DNA of 64,000 nucleotides, taken from the NCBI RefSeq assembly GCF_013407835.1, contig NZ_JACCBI010000001.1, forward strand, positions 1,240,001 to 1,304,000. Direction: 5' to 3'. The DNA is from Agromyces atrinae (GTDB lineage Bacteria > Actinomycetota > Actinomycetes > Actinomycetales > Microbacteriaceae). The position numbers were made by a program, and so were the translations under genes. Below the pieces are notes generated by a model that saw only the letters and a program-made list of their open reading frames with translations, was not told the origin of the DNA and made no database searches. Below, piece after piece: positions 56,234 to 64,000 of the stretch. Numbering within the stretch: the first letter of the stretch is position 1; each line of letters starts with the position of its first letter.

Positions 56234-57310
56234 ATGACCACACTGCGCGTCGTCGTCGACTCCGTCCTCACCCCCGATTCGCCCGCGCTCGCGCGCTACA
56301 CGGCCGATCTCACGCGCGCGCTCATCGCGACCGCGCCCGACGGCTGCGATGTCGCCGGCATCGTCGCGGCGTCGACGGCGGCAGAGATCGCCTCGGTCGA
56401 GGAGCGCATCCCCGGTCTCGCCGATCTCTACCGCACGACGCTCCCCCGCCGCGAGGTCATGGCCGCGTGGCAGCTCGGTCTCGGCAGCTCGCCGGGCGGC
56501 GGCATGATCCACTCGCCGAGTCTCTTCGCCCCGTTCCGGAAGCACGATCGGGCGTCGGGTGATCAGGTCGTCGTCACCGTCCACGACCTCCTCGCCTGGA
56601 CCCGCACCGACCTCCTTCCCGCCACGGTCGTCGCCTGGCAGCGCGCGTCGCTCAAGCGTGCCCGCAAGCACGCCGACGCCTTCGTCGTGCCGACGCACGC
56701 CCTCGCGGAACAGCTCGACGACCTCGCGGGGGTCGGCAGTCGCATCCGCGTGATCCCGAGCGCCCCGCGCGATGGTCTCGCGGTCACGGATGACGGTGAC
56801 GAGCGCCGCGCACGGCTCGGTCTGCGCTCCGACTACGTCGCGGTGACCGGCCCCGTCGACGTCGTGCGCACGGCCCTCGACGCAGCCGAGCTCCGAGGCG
56901 TCGCGATCGTCGCACTCGATGCTCCGCAGCGCACCGCCGATGAGGCCGGCGACGAGACATCCGGTGCGACCGATCCCGGCCCGCTCGATGCGGCCGACCA
57001 CGCCGCCGTCCTCGCCGGAGCCCGCGCCTTCATCGCCGCCGACCGCGACGACCTCTCGGGAACGGCGCTCATCGAGGCCTTCGCGCTCGAGGTTCCGGTG
57101 CTCCACGCCGACACGGCGGCGCTCCTCGAGGTCGCGGGCGAAGCGGGTGCGGCCTTCGCCGACGCCGACTCGCTCGCCGCCCTGCTCTCCGCGGTCGTCG
57201 ACGACGCCGAGTTCACCGAACGGTTGCGGGTCGCCGGAGCAGATCGCGCGCGGGCGTTCTCGTGGCGCGAGACGGCGTGGCGGGTCTGGCAGTTGCACGC
57301 CGACCTCTGA
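56234..57310 (+). CDS. Glycosyltransferase, GT4/GT1-like
   Basis: A 358-residue GT-B enzyme: VVVDSVLTPDSPALARYTAD (5-24), IHSPSLFAPFRK, VVVTVHDLLAWTR, ASLKRARKHADAFVVPTHAL and, at the donor site, SGTALIEAFALEVPVLHADT, where the Glu of IEAF matches the EX7E motif of retaining enzymes. A Gly/Asp-rich stretch (about 233-250) is unusual in its middle. ATG at 56234 is chosen because AGGAGGA (56221-56227) lies just upstream; longer readings start inside the divergent promoter region. It is probably a mannosyl- or similar sugar transferase working on wall glycan lipids. Confidence 0.8.
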   Translation: MTTLRVVVDSVLTPDSPALARYTADLTRALIATAPDGCDVAGIVAASTAAEIASVEERIPGLADLYRTTLPRREVMAAWQLGLGSSPGGGMIHSPSLFAPFRKHDRASGDQVVVTVHDLLAWTRTDLLPATVVAWQRASLKRARKHADAFVVPTHALAEQLDDLAGVGSRIRVIPSAPRDGLAVTDDGDERRARLGLRSDYVAVTGPVDVVRTALDAAELRGVAIVALDAPQRTADEAGDETSGATDPGPLDAADHAAVLAGARAFIAADRDDLSGTALIEAFALEVPVLHADTAALLEVAGEAGAAFADADSLAALLSAVVDDAEFTERLRVAGADRARAFSWRETAWRVWQLHADL

Positions 57311-57324
57311 GGCACGAGCCTCAG
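57307..57324. terminator. Perfect hairpin spanning both stop codons of convergent genes
   Basis: CTGAGGC (57307-57313) pairs with GCCTCAG (57318-57324) around ACGA. The left arm contains the TGA of the rightward gene and the right arm the TGA of the leftward ATPase gene. It may end transcription both ways. Confidence 0.5.
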
Positions 57325-58067
57325 CGCTTGTTCATCGCCTCGATCGCCTCGTCGACCGGCCCGTCGAAGATGAGCTTGCCCTTCTTCAGGACGATGCCTC
57401 GCGTGCAGATCTCCTTGATCATCGACATGTTGTGACTCACGACGAGCATCGTCTTGCCCTGATCGGCGAGCTCGAGGATCTTCGTCTTGCACTTCTCGCG
57501 GAACGGGGCATCGCCGACCGAGAGGATCTCGTCGACGAGCAGGATGTCGAGCTCGACGTGGATCGCGACGGAGAACGCCAGGCGCAGGAACATGCCCGAG
57601 GAGTAGTGCTTGACCTCCTGGTCGATGAACTCGCCGATCTCGGAGAACGCGACGATCTCGTCGAAGCGCGCCTCGGTCTCGGCCCGGTTCATGCCGAGGA
57701 TCGCGGCGTTGAGGTAGACGTTCTCGCGACCCGAGAGATCGGGGTGGAAGCCCGCGCCGACCTCGATGAGACCCGCGAGTCGCCCGCGCGTGAGCACGCG
57801 GCCCGCGTCGGGTTCGAGCACGCCCGAGATGAGCTTCAGGAGCGTCGACTTGCCCGACCCGTTGAGGCCGAGGACGGCGACGGACTCGCCCTCGCCGACG
57901 TGGAACTCGACGCCGTCGAGCGCCTGGAACGTCGAGGAGCCCGACTTCTTGCGCTGCACCCACGCGACGAACGTCTCTTTGAGCGAGTGCGTGTGGCGGA
58001 GGAGGAAGTCCTTCCGGACGTCGTCGACGACGATGCTCGGCCGTGTTTCGACCACGTTCGCTCCCAT
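57321..58067 (-). CDS. Wzt-type ABC transporter ATPase for wall glycan export
   Basis: A 248-residue ATPase: Walker A GLNGSGKST (67-75), signature YSSGMFLRL (155-163, the SSGM form of polysaccharide exporters), Walker B DILLVDE (174-180) and the switch His in VVSHNMSMIKEICTRGIVL. This is the TagH/RfbE type; there is no C-terminal glycan-recognition domain, like the mycobacterial galactan exporter ATPase (Rv3781) and unlike long Wzt proteins. It pairs with the permease gene upstream (one-base overlap) and should energise export of finished chains linked to decaprenyl or undecaprenyl phosphate. Confidence 0.93.
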   Translation of the reverse strand: MGANVVETRPSIVVDDVRKDFLLRHTHSLKETFVAWVQRKKSGSSTFQALDGVEFHVGEGESVAVLGLNGSGKSTLLKLISGVLEPDAGRVLTRGRLAGLIEVGAGFHPDLSGRENVYLNAAILGMNRAETEARFDEIVAFSEIGEFIDQEVKHYSSGMFLRLAFSVAIHVELDILLVDEILSVGDAPFREKCKTKILELADQGKTMLVVSHNMSMIKEICTRGIVLKKGKLIFDGPVDEAIEAMNKR

Positions 58068-58927
58068 CAGAGGTCCTGCGCGAATCGACGCTCGAAGCGG
58101 CGGAACACGACCTGGCCGATGACGACCAGGGTGAGCGCGACGACGATGGACTGCAGCACGTAGCGGATGAAGTCGGGCGGAAGCTCGGCCGACCCCGAGA
58201 TCGTGGGCTCCCAGAACGCGAGGTGGAAGAGCTCGACGGCGGGAGCGAGCGGGTTCAGGAAGTAGATCTCGAGCGCCCAGCCCGGGAGGGCCGCTGCGAC
58301 CATCGTCCACGTGTAGAGCACGGGGGCGCTCCACGTCGAGAGCATGCGGATGATCTCGACGAAGCTCGCCGCATCGCGGAAGCGCACGTTGATCGCACCG
58401 AAGAACAGCCCGACGCCGAGGGCGACGAGCATCGTGATAGCGAGGGCGAGCAGGAAGGCGCCGAGCGCGGCGAAGCTCGGCACCCAGCCGATGAGGATGC
58501 AGACGACGAGCAGGATCGCGACCTGCGGCAGGAAGTGCACGAAGGCCACGATGATCGCCGAGATGGGGAAGAGCTCGCGCGGCAGGTAGATCTTCTTGAC
58601 GAGCGCGCGGTTGTCGACGATCGAGTTCGTCGCGTTGCCGAAGGCCTCGTTGAAGAGGTTGACGACGACGACGCCCGCGAAGAGGTACACGGGGAAGTTC
58701 TCGACGTTGCGGTGGATCTGGAGGATGATGCCCATCACCAGGTAGTAGACGAGGAACTGCGCCGCGGGCTTCACGTACGACCAGGTCCAGCCGAGCACCG
58801 AGTTGCGGTACCGCGTCGAGATGCCCTTCCGCACGAGCAGGCGCAGCAGGTAGTGCCACCGGAAGACATCGAGGATGCCGCGGCCGCGGCCCGGCGTCTG
58901 GAATCCGGTCAGGTCGAGGTCCGTCAT
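58067..58927 (-). CDS. Wzm-type ABC transporter permease for wall glycan export
   Basis: A 286-residue ABC-2 permease with six membrane helices. YRNSVLGWTWSYVKPAAQFL (about 41-60) is the conserved RYRxSxLGxxWxxxxP motif after the amphipathic N-terminal helix of TagG/Wzm proteins, and VKKIYLPRELFPISAIIVAF (about 108-127) is the next landmark. It forms the channel for the Wzt ATPase downstream. Its ATG overlaps the LCP gene stop by four bases. Proximity to GlfT1-like and LCP genes suggests galactofuranan as cargo. Confidence 0.93.
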   Translation of the reverse strand: MTDLDLTGFQTPGRGRGILDVFRWHYLLRLLVRKGISTRYRNSVLGWTWSYVKPAAQFLVYYLVMGIILQIHRNVENFPVYLFAGVVVVNLFNEAFGNATNSIVDNRALVKKIYLPRELFPISAIIVAFVHFLPQVAILLVVCILIGWVPSFAALGAFLLALAITMLVALGVGLFFGAINVRFRDAASFVEIIRMLSTWSAPVLYTWTMVAAALPGWALEIYFLNPLAPAVELFHLAFWEPTISGSAELPPDFIRYVLQSIVVALTLVVIGQVVFRRFERRFAQDL

Positions 58928-60300
58928 CCTTCGCCCTCGGTCGGTTCGGGCGTCGGCGGGTACACCGCGGGCTCGATGAGCGATCGGATGTAGTCCCAGT
59001 CGGGATCCATGGGATCGACGCCGTTGGCGGGAACGAGTTCGACGTTCGTGATGGGAAGCTCCTTGGTCTTCAGTGCGAGGTTGACGAAGTAGCCGAGCAT
59101 GCCCTGGGGCACGTCGGTCTTCACCACGTCGGCTCCCGCGTTCGCGACGTCCTGGAACTTCGTGAGGACGTTCGCGGGGGTGAACTGCCGGAGCACCGCC
59201 TCCTGCAGGATGCGCTGGCGAGCCATGCGCTCGTAGTCGCCGCCGGCGACTCCGTACCGCGCACGACCGTACCAGAGCGCGTAGTACCCGGTGAGGTGCT
59301 GCTGGCCGGGCTCGATCCAGCCGTCGACGCCGTCGTTGTTCTCGTCGCCGCCGATCGGGATGCGTGTCTCGACGTTGATGTCGACGCCGCCGAGCGCGTC
59401 GATGAGCGACTCGAAGCCGTACATGTCGATGAGCACGTAGTACTGGATGGTGAGGCCCGTGATGCCCTCGGCGGCATCGCGCATGCCCTCGATGCCGGGC
59501 TCGGAGCCCTCGGCGACGGCGTTCGGGTACATCTCGGGGCTCTTCAGCTCGACCTCGGTGTAGATCGAGTTGAGGAGGCACACGTCGACCTCGCATCCGT
59601 CGATCGCGCCGTAGCCCTCGGGGTAGACGGCGGCGAGCGGCGAGTCGGCGGGGAACGGCACGTCTTCGAGGTCGCGCGGCAGACCGATCATGACGGCCTG
59701 GCCCGTCTCGGCGTCGATCGACACGACCGACATGCTGTCGGGACGCATGCCCTCGCGGTCGGGCCCCGCGTCACCGCCGAGCAGGAGGATGTTGTACTTG
59801 CCGTCGACGGGAGGCTCGCTCGGACCGGCGACGAAGACGCTCGAGAGGAATCCGCTCGTCGTGATCGCGAGGTAGGACCCCCACACCGATCCGCCCGCGA
59901 GCAGGCCGACGACGCCGATCGAGAGCACGGCGAGCCAGCCGCGCGCTTTCGGCGCCGTCTTGACGAGCCGGATGAGCCGGAGCGTGTCGAGCGTCAGCAC
60001 GACCCAGAGCACCGCGTAGAAGAGCAGCACGAGGGCCGCGAGCCACAGGGTGATCGTCGTGCTCGCGAGCGTGTAGAGAACCGTGGGCCAGAGGATCGAG
60101 ACGACGATCGCGACGACGACGAGGGCCCACAGCACGAGGGTGGCACCGAGACCGAATCGGCCGAGCTTGCGGTCGCCCGCGAGCACCTGCACGGAACCCG
60201 GGATGAGCACGTTGAGGACGACGAGCCACCACGCTCGCCTCGTCATGACGGGACGCGACGAGGTGTCGGGGAAGCGGATCGGGCTGGCGGCGAGGCTCAT
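58924..60300 (-). CDS. LytR-CpsA-Psr (LCP) glycan ligase with four-helix N-terminal membrane domain
   Basis: A 458-residue protein. The LCP domain (about 165-450) has [20 protein letters not shown] (169-188), [20 protein letters not shown] (191-210, with the conserved Arg) and [12 protein letters not shown], all facing outside. LCP enzymes transfer lipid-linked glycans to peptidoglycan; Lcp1 does this for mycobacterial arabinogalactan. Instead of the usual single anchor the N-terminus has four membrane segments (about 22-41, 50-71, 79-105, 120-146). The C-terminal tail is Pro/Glu-rich. ATG overlaps the purE stop by four bases; the Wzm gene overlaps its own stop by four. So synthesis, export and attachment of one polymer appear coupled. 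Confidence 0.9.
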   Translation of the reverse strand: MSLAASPIRFPDTSSRPVMTRRAWWLVVLNVLIPGSVQVLAGDRKLGRFGLGATLVLWALVVVAIVVSILWPTVLYTLASTTITLWLAALVLLFYAVLWVVLTLDTLRLIRLVKTAPKARGWLAVLSIGVVGLLAGGSVWGSYLAITTSGFLSSVFVAGPSEPPVDGKYNILLLGGDAGPDREGMRPDSMSVVSIDAETGQAVMIGLPRDLEDVPFPADSPLAAVYPEGYGAIDGCEVDVCLLNSIYTEVELKSPEMYPNAVAEGSEPGIEGMRDAAEGITGLTIQYYVLIDMYGFESLIDALGGVDINVETRIPIGGDENNDGVDGWIEPGQQHLTGYYALWYGRARYGVAGGDYERMARQRILQEAVLRQFTPANVLTKFQDVANAGADVVKTDVPQGMLGYFVNLALKTKELPITNVELVPANGVDPMDPDWDYIRSLIEPAVYPPTPEPTEGEG

Positions 60301-60803
60301 AGGGTCGAGTGGAGGCGGGCGTTCTTCTCCTCGACGACGACGGCGAGGTTCTCGGCATAGGCCGCGAGGCGGGCGGTGAGGTCGTCGTCGCTCGTGGCGA
60401 GGATCTTGACGGCGAGGAGACCGGCGTTCGTGGCGCCGCCGATCGAGACGGTCGCGACGGGCACGCCGGCGGGCATCTGCACGATGGAGAGCAGCGAGTC
60501 GAGACCGTCGAGCTTCGCGAGCGGCACGGGCACACCGATGACGGGCAGCGTCGTGACCGCGGCGAGCATTCCGGGGAGGTGCGCGGCACCGCCGGCACCG
60601 GCGACGATCACCCGGATGCCGCGGGCCGCGGCCTCACGGCCGTACGCGATCATCTTCTCGGGCGTCCGGTGCGCCGAGACGACCTCGACCTCGTGGTCGA
60701 TGCCGAATTCGTTGAGGAGGGTCGAGGCGTCCGACATGATGCGCCAGTCGGAGTCGCTGCCCATGACGACGCCGACGAGGGGCGTCCCGCTGTTCACTGC
60801 CAC
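60297..60803 (-). CDS. purE: N5-carboxyaminoimidazole ribonucleotide mutase
   Basis: A 168-residue class I PurE, which moves the carboxyl group of N5-CAIR to form CAIR in purine synthesis. Motifs [12 protein letters not shown] (about 13-24), [11 protein letters not shown] (about 44-54, catalytic His) and [14 protein letters not shown] (about 73-86) are intact. GTG at 60803 follows a TAGGAT box by 6 bases (leaderless type); a second GTG at 60797 is the alternative. It follows purK after 88 bases and is coupled to the LCP gene by a four-base overlap. Confidence 0.96.
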   Translation of the reverse strand: MAVNSGTPLVGVVMGSDSDWRIMSDASTLLNEFGIDHEVEVVSAHRTPEKMIAYGREAAARGIRVIVAGAGGAAHLPGMLAAVTTLPVIGVPVPLAKLDGLDSLLSIVQMPAGVPVATVSIGGATNAGLLAVKILATSDDDLTARLAAYAENLAVVVEEKNARLHSTL

Positions 60804-60809
60804 CCGATG

Positions 60810-60815
60810 ATCCTA
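60810..60815 (-). promoter_or_regulatory. Putative leaderless-type -10 box of purE and the export genes
   Basis: TAGGAT on the minus strand ends 6 bases before the GTG at 60803. If real, purE, LCP, Wzm and Wzt share this transcript. Confidence 0.45.
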
Positions 60816-60891
60816 AGAGTCCGTGCTGGGAAAAGGCCGCAGCGGTCGCCGCGGGTCGAGGAGTGCGAGCGCACCGACGGGGCGCGCCGCA

Positions 60892-62028
60892 TCAGTCCTG
60901 GAAGATGGCCGCGGTCGCGCGCGCCTCGTAGACGACATCGTCGAGGTCGTCGCCGCCGGCCGTCACGTGGCCGACCTTCCGGCCGGGACGCGGGTCCTTG
61001 CCGTAGTTGTGGACCTTGACCGTCGGGTGCGCCGCGAACGCAGCGTCGTAGCGGTCGGCGAGTGCGCCCTCGGCCGGCCCGCCGAGGATGTTGACCATGA
61101 CGGACCAGTCGTCGCGCGAGCCCGTGGCGCCGAGCGGAAGGTCGAGCACGGCACGCAGGTGCTGCTCGAACTGACCGGTGGTCGCGCCGTCCATCGACCA
61201 GTGGCCGCTGTTGTGCGGTCGCATGGCGAGTTCGTTGACGAGCAGGCGGTCGTCGGTCGTCTCGAAGAGCTCGACGGCGAGGACGCCCGTCACTCCGAGG
61301 CCGTCGGCGATCGTCAGGGCGATGTCGGCCGCGACATCGGCGAGCTTTCCCGCGGAGTGCGGCGCGGGAGCGATGACCTCGCTGCAGACACCGCCGACCT
61401 GCACGGTCTCGACGACGGGCCACGCGGCGATGTCGCCGCTCGGGCGACGGGCGACGAGCTGCGCCAGTTCACGACGGAACTCGACGAGCTCCTCGACGAG
61501 GAGCGCACCGCCACGACCGTCTTCGGCGAGCGCCGTGAACCACTCCGCGACCTCGCGGCCGTGGGCGACGACACGGACTCCCTTGCCGTCGTATCCGCCG
61601 CGCGGGGTCTTCACGACGGCACGGCCGCCGTGCTCGGCGATGAAGTCGTCGAGCTGCTCGATCGATTCGACGCGCGCCCAGTCGGGCACGGGGAGGCCGA
61701 GCTCGGAGAGCTTCTCGCGCATGAGCAGCTTGTCCTGCGCGTAGAGCAGGGCGTCGGGGCCCGGGTGCACGGGAACACCGCGGTCGACGAGTTCGCGGAG
61801 GATCTCCTGCGGCACGTGCTCGTGGTCGAACGTGATGACGTCGACGGTCTCGGCGAACGCTAGCACGGTCTCACGGTCGCGATAGTCGCCGACCTGCACC
61901 GCGGCGAGCGCCGCCGACATCCCCTCGCCCTCGGCGAGGACGCGGATCTCGAGGCCGAGTTCGACGGCCGCGGGGATCATCATCCTCGCGAGTTGACCTG
62001 CACCGATGACGCCGATGGTTCTGGGCAT
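60892..62028 (-). CDS. purK: N5-carboxyaminoimidazole ribonucleotide synthase
   Basis: A 378-residue ATP-grasp enzyme that carboxylates AIR with bicarbonate and ATP. N-terminal IGVIGAGQLARMMIPAAVEL (5-24), TFDHEHVP (about 69-76), the ATP-grasp loop KTPRGGYDGKGV (about 142-153) and VNELAMRPHNSGHWSMDG (about 268-285) are typical of PurK. ATG at 62028 has AGGGGAGA upstream; longer in-frame readings lack homology. It supplies the substrate of PurE encoded next. Confidence 0.96.
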   Translation of the reverse strand: MPRTIGVIGAGQLARMMIPAAVELGLEIRVLAEGEGMSAALAAVQVGDYRDRETVLAFAETVDVITFDHEHVPQEILRELVDRGVPVHPGPDALLYAQDKLLMREKLSELGLPVPDWARVESIEQLDDFIAEHGGRAVVKTPRGGYDGKGVRVVAHGREVAEWFTALAEDGRGGALLVEELVEFRRELAQLVARRPSGDIAAWPVVETVQVGGVCSEVIAPAPHSAGKLADVAADIALTIADGLGVTGVLAVELFETTDDRLLVNELAMRPHNSGHWSMDGATTGQFEQHLRAVLDLPLGATGSRDDWSVMVNILGGPAEGALADRYDAAFAAHPTVKVHNYGKDPRPGRKVGHVTAGGDDLDDVVYEARATAAIFQD

Positions 62029-62089
62029 GCTCTCCCCTGCTGTTCGTTCCGCCCACCATTGTCGCGCATACCGGGCGGCGGGGCGTACG

Positions 62090-63580
62090 TCAGCGCCCGA
62101 GGCGCCGGTAGCGCTGCAGCCGGGCATCGAGGCGCGCATCCGGGTTCTGCGTGCGGAGCGCCCCGATCGTGTGCTCGATGGCCCGGCCCATGCGTAGTGA
62201 GAACGCGAGCGGTTCGTCGGCGGCGTCGTCGTGCTCGGGAACGATCGCGTCGACGATGCCGTCGCGCAGCAGATCGGCGGCGCCGACGCCCTGCGACTCG
62301 GCCATCTCGGCGGCGTGGGCCGTGTCGCGGTGCACGATCGCGCTCGCCCCCTCGGGCGGGAGCGGCGAGAGCCACGCGTGGCGCGCGGCGATCGTCCGGT
62401 CGGCGGGCAGGAGCGCGAGCGCTCCCCCGCCGGTCCCCTCGCCGAGGAGGACCGAGAGGGTGACGCCGCGATGCATGACGAGCTGCGCGAGCGAACGCGC
62501 GATCTCGCCCGCGAGCCCACCCTCTTCGGCCTCGCGCGAGAGCGCGGCGCCCGGGGTGTCGATGATGCTCACGAGCGGCAGACCGAGTTCGTTCGAGAGC
62601 CGCATGCCGCGCCGGGCCTCGCGGAGGGCCGCGGGGCCGAGCGGCGCTTGTCGCCGCTGCACCTGGCGGTCCTGACCCATCACGACGCACGCCGCACCGC
62701 CGAAGCGGGCGAGGGCGAGCACGAGACCGGGGTCCTTCTCGCCCTGTCCGGTGCCGTTGAGGGGAAGGACGTCGGTCGCCGCATGCTTCAGGAGCGTGCG
62801 GATGCCGGGGCGGGATGCCCGCCGCGAGCGTTCGATCGACGGCCACACGGGGCCGGCGTCGCCCGTCCACCACTCCGGCGGGCTCGGATCGATCGCGGCG
62901 TCGCGTGCGCCGAGCACGTTGAGCACGCGCTCGACGACACCGGGCAGGTCGCGCGGGGCGAGCACCCCGTCGATGAGTCCGTGGCGGAAGAGGTTCTCGG
63001 CCGTCTGCACTCCGGAGGGGAACGGTTCGTCGTAGAGCGCCTCGTAGACGCGCGGGCCGAGGAAGCCGATGAGGGCGCCGGGTTCGGCGACCGTGACGTG
63101 GCCGAGCGAGCCCCACGAGGCGAGCACTCCCCCGGTCGTCGGATGACGGAGGTAGACGAGATAGGGAAGGCCGGCTGCCTTGTGCCGGGCGACGGCCGCG
63201 GCGATCGCGATCATCGAGACGAACGCGCGCGTTCCCTCCTGCATGCGGGTGCCGCCCGACGCCGGACCGGCGAGGAGCGGGAGGCCCTCGAGGGTCGCGC
63301 GCTCGATCGCCGCGACGAGGCGGTTCGCGGCAGCGAGACCGATCGACCCGGCGAGGAAGCGGAACTCGCACGCGACGAGCGCGACACGACGGCCCCGGAT
63401 GGTGCCCTCTCCCGTGATGACGGATTCGTCGACACCGCTCGACGCGCGGGCGGCCGCGAGATCGGCTGCATAGGCGGCATCCGTCGCGACATCCCGAGGG
63501 GTCGAGTCCCACGAGCGGAACGTGCCCGGATCGGCGAGGAGCTCGATGAGTTCGCGAGCCGAGATCCTCGGTGCCGTCAT
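62090..63580 (-). CDS. Single-chain acyl-CoA carboxylase carboxyltransferase (AccD/AccA fused form)
   Basis: A 496-residue carboxyltransferase. The N-terminal crotonase-like half (about 40-230) has ASGGTRMQEGTRAFVSMIAI (about 107-126), and the C-terminal half (about 240-480) has SIIDTPGAALSREAEEGGLA and GEGTGGGALALLPADRTIAA. There is no N-terminal zinc finger. Such proteins transfer carboxyl from biotin carrier to an acyl-CoA, giving malonyl-CoA or a branched analogue; no biotin subunit is visible nearby. ATG at 63580 is taken because it overlaps the stop of the upstream CoA-transferase gene by four bases and is preceded by GAAGG. Confidence 0.85.
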   Translation of the reverse strand: MTAPRISARELIELLADPGTFRSWDSTPRDVATDAAYAADLAAARASSGVDESVITGEGTIRGRRVALVACEFRFLAGSIGLAAANRLVAAIERATLEGLPLLAGPASGGTRMQEGTRAFVSMIAIAAAVARHKAAGLPYLVYLRHPTTGGVLASWGSLGHVTVAEPGALIGFLGPRVYEALYDEPFPSGVQTAENLFRHGLIDGVLAPRDLPGVVERVLNVLGARDAAIDPSPPEWWTGDAGPVWPSIERSRRASRPGIRTLLKHAATDVLPLNGTGQGEKDPGLVLALARFGGAACVVMGQDRQVQRRQAPLGPAALREARRGMRLSNELGLPLVSIIDTPGAALSREAEEGGLAGEIARSLAQLVMHRGVTLSVLLGEGTGGGALALLPADRTIAARHAWLSPLPPEGASAIVHRDTAHAAEMAESQGVGAADLLRDGIVDAIVPEHDDAADEPLAFSLRMGRAIEHTIGALRTQNPDARLDARLQRYRRLGR

Positions 63581-64000
63581 GCTGCCTTCTCTCCGAGCCA
63601 CGAGCGGATCGCCGCACCATCGCCGTCGAGGAGCGGCGGCGAGAGATGCGTCGTGCGGGTCGTCTCATACTCCCCTGCATCGTCGACGTCGAAGAACCGC
63701 AGGGGCATGCCGGGCAGACGGATGTCGCCGAGCACGGGGTGCTTCACGTCGATGAGGAGCTTCTGCGACGCGACCTGATCCCACGCGTACACCTCGTCGA
63801 GGGTGCGCACGCGACCCGCCGGGATGCCGCTCGCCGTGAGGTCGACGAGGAGATCGGCCGACGAGCGCTCGGCGAACGCCGCCTCGACGACCGCGATCGT
63901 GCGTTCACGGTTCGAGACCCGCTCGGCGTTCGTCGCGAGCCCCTCGGCGTCGGGGTCGAGGCCGAACGCGGCGCAGAACCGGCGCCACAGCGAATCGTTC
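63577..64000 (-). CDS. CaiB/BaiF (family III) CoA-transferase, C-terminal part
   Basis: The reading continues leftward from the window edge, so only the last 140 residues are seen. They contain NDSLWRRFCAAFGL, ATNAERVSNRERTI, GIPAGRVRTLDEVYAWDQV and HPVLGDIRLPGMPLRF, a typical family III CoA-transferase ending (ATNxxRVxNR, PxGxVxxxxEV). These enzymes move CoA between dicarboxylic or branched acids, and genes for them commonly accompany glutaryl-CoA-type dehydrogenases, like that at the left end of this window. The catalytic Asp lies outside. It is coupled to the carboxyltransferase gene. Confidence 0.88.
   Translation of the reverse strand, partial: NDSLWRRFCAAFGLDPDAEGLATNAERVSNRERTIAVVEAAFAERSSADLLVDLTASGIPAGRVRTLDEVYAWDQVASQKLLIDVKHPVLGDIRLPGMPLRFFDVDDAGEYETTRTTHLSPPLLDGDGAAIRSWLGEKAA

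Overview
The window is about 64 kb of very G+C-rich DNA with dense, often overlapping genes. It looks like the chromosome of a Gram-positive actinobacterium, most likely of the family Microbacteriaceae. Reasons: an exported protein with three cell-wall-binding-type-2 repeats, a purK-purE-LCP gene order, LCP and Wzm/Wzt wall-glycan machinery without lipid A or outer-membrane genes, and many start codons with a TANNNT box only 6-9 bases upstream (leaderless mRNAs). The family call is an inference from gene content. I saw no rRNA, tRNA, CRISPR array, insertion sequence or phage gene.

Layout. Positions 1-1318 hold the first codons of a probable mannose-6-phosphate isomerase and a divergent glutaryl-CoA-type acyl-CoA dehydrogenase. 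From about 1.5 to 60 kb is one large envelope-glycan locus. (a) 1.5-13.3 kb: an acyltransferase-SGNH protein, three glycosyltransferases including a 1077-residue three-domain one, a bifunctional CDP-ribitol synthase-like enzyme, a LicD-methyltransferase fusion with a tiny coiled-coil partner, and a second methyltransferase. (b) 13.3-24 kb: two O-antigen-polymerase/ligase-like membrane proteins, a Wzx-type flippase, and glf-glfT2 for galactofuranose polymers. (c) 23.6-26.7 kb: a DPM1-like glycosyltransferase, a DUF2304 protein and a large DUF6541-like membrane protein. (d) 26.8-31.5 kb: the complete dTDP-L-rhamnose set rmlA, rmlC, rmlB and rmlD plus a second flippase. (e) 31.6-47.8 kb: nucleotide-sugar dehydrogenase, 2-epimerase, oxidoreductase, aminotransferase and N-acetyltransferase, together resembling the pathway to UDP-2,3-diacetamido-2,3-dideoxy-hexuronic acid, mixed with two acyltransferases, a PglK-like ABC exporter and six glycosyltransferases, four of them from two paralogous families. 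(f) 47.9-50.9 kb: a second copy of the DPM1-like/DUF2304/DUF6541-like module. (g) 51-60.3 kb: a third member of a paralogous GT-B family, the cell-wall-binding exported protein, a GlfT1-like enzyme, a Wzm/Wzt ABC transporter and an LCP-family ligase.

The right flank returns to core metabolism: purE and purK (de novo purines), then an acyl-CoA carboxyltransferase and a CoA-transferase that runs off the end.

How it fits together (inference). The cell appears to make at least two wall glycans. One is a galactofuranan that could be started by the GlfT1-like enzyme, extended by GlfT2, exported by Wzm/Wzt and attached by LCP, as in mycobacterial galactan. The other(s) would be repeat-unit polymers containing rhamnose and a diamino-uronic acid, handled by Wzx/Wzy proteins. 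The CDP-ribitol synthase-like gene beside a LicD-family transferase suggests ribitol-phosphate decoration, and the duplicated DPM1/DUF2304/DUF6541-like modules look like polyprenyl-phosphate-sugar donors feeding GT-C-type transferases outside the membrane.
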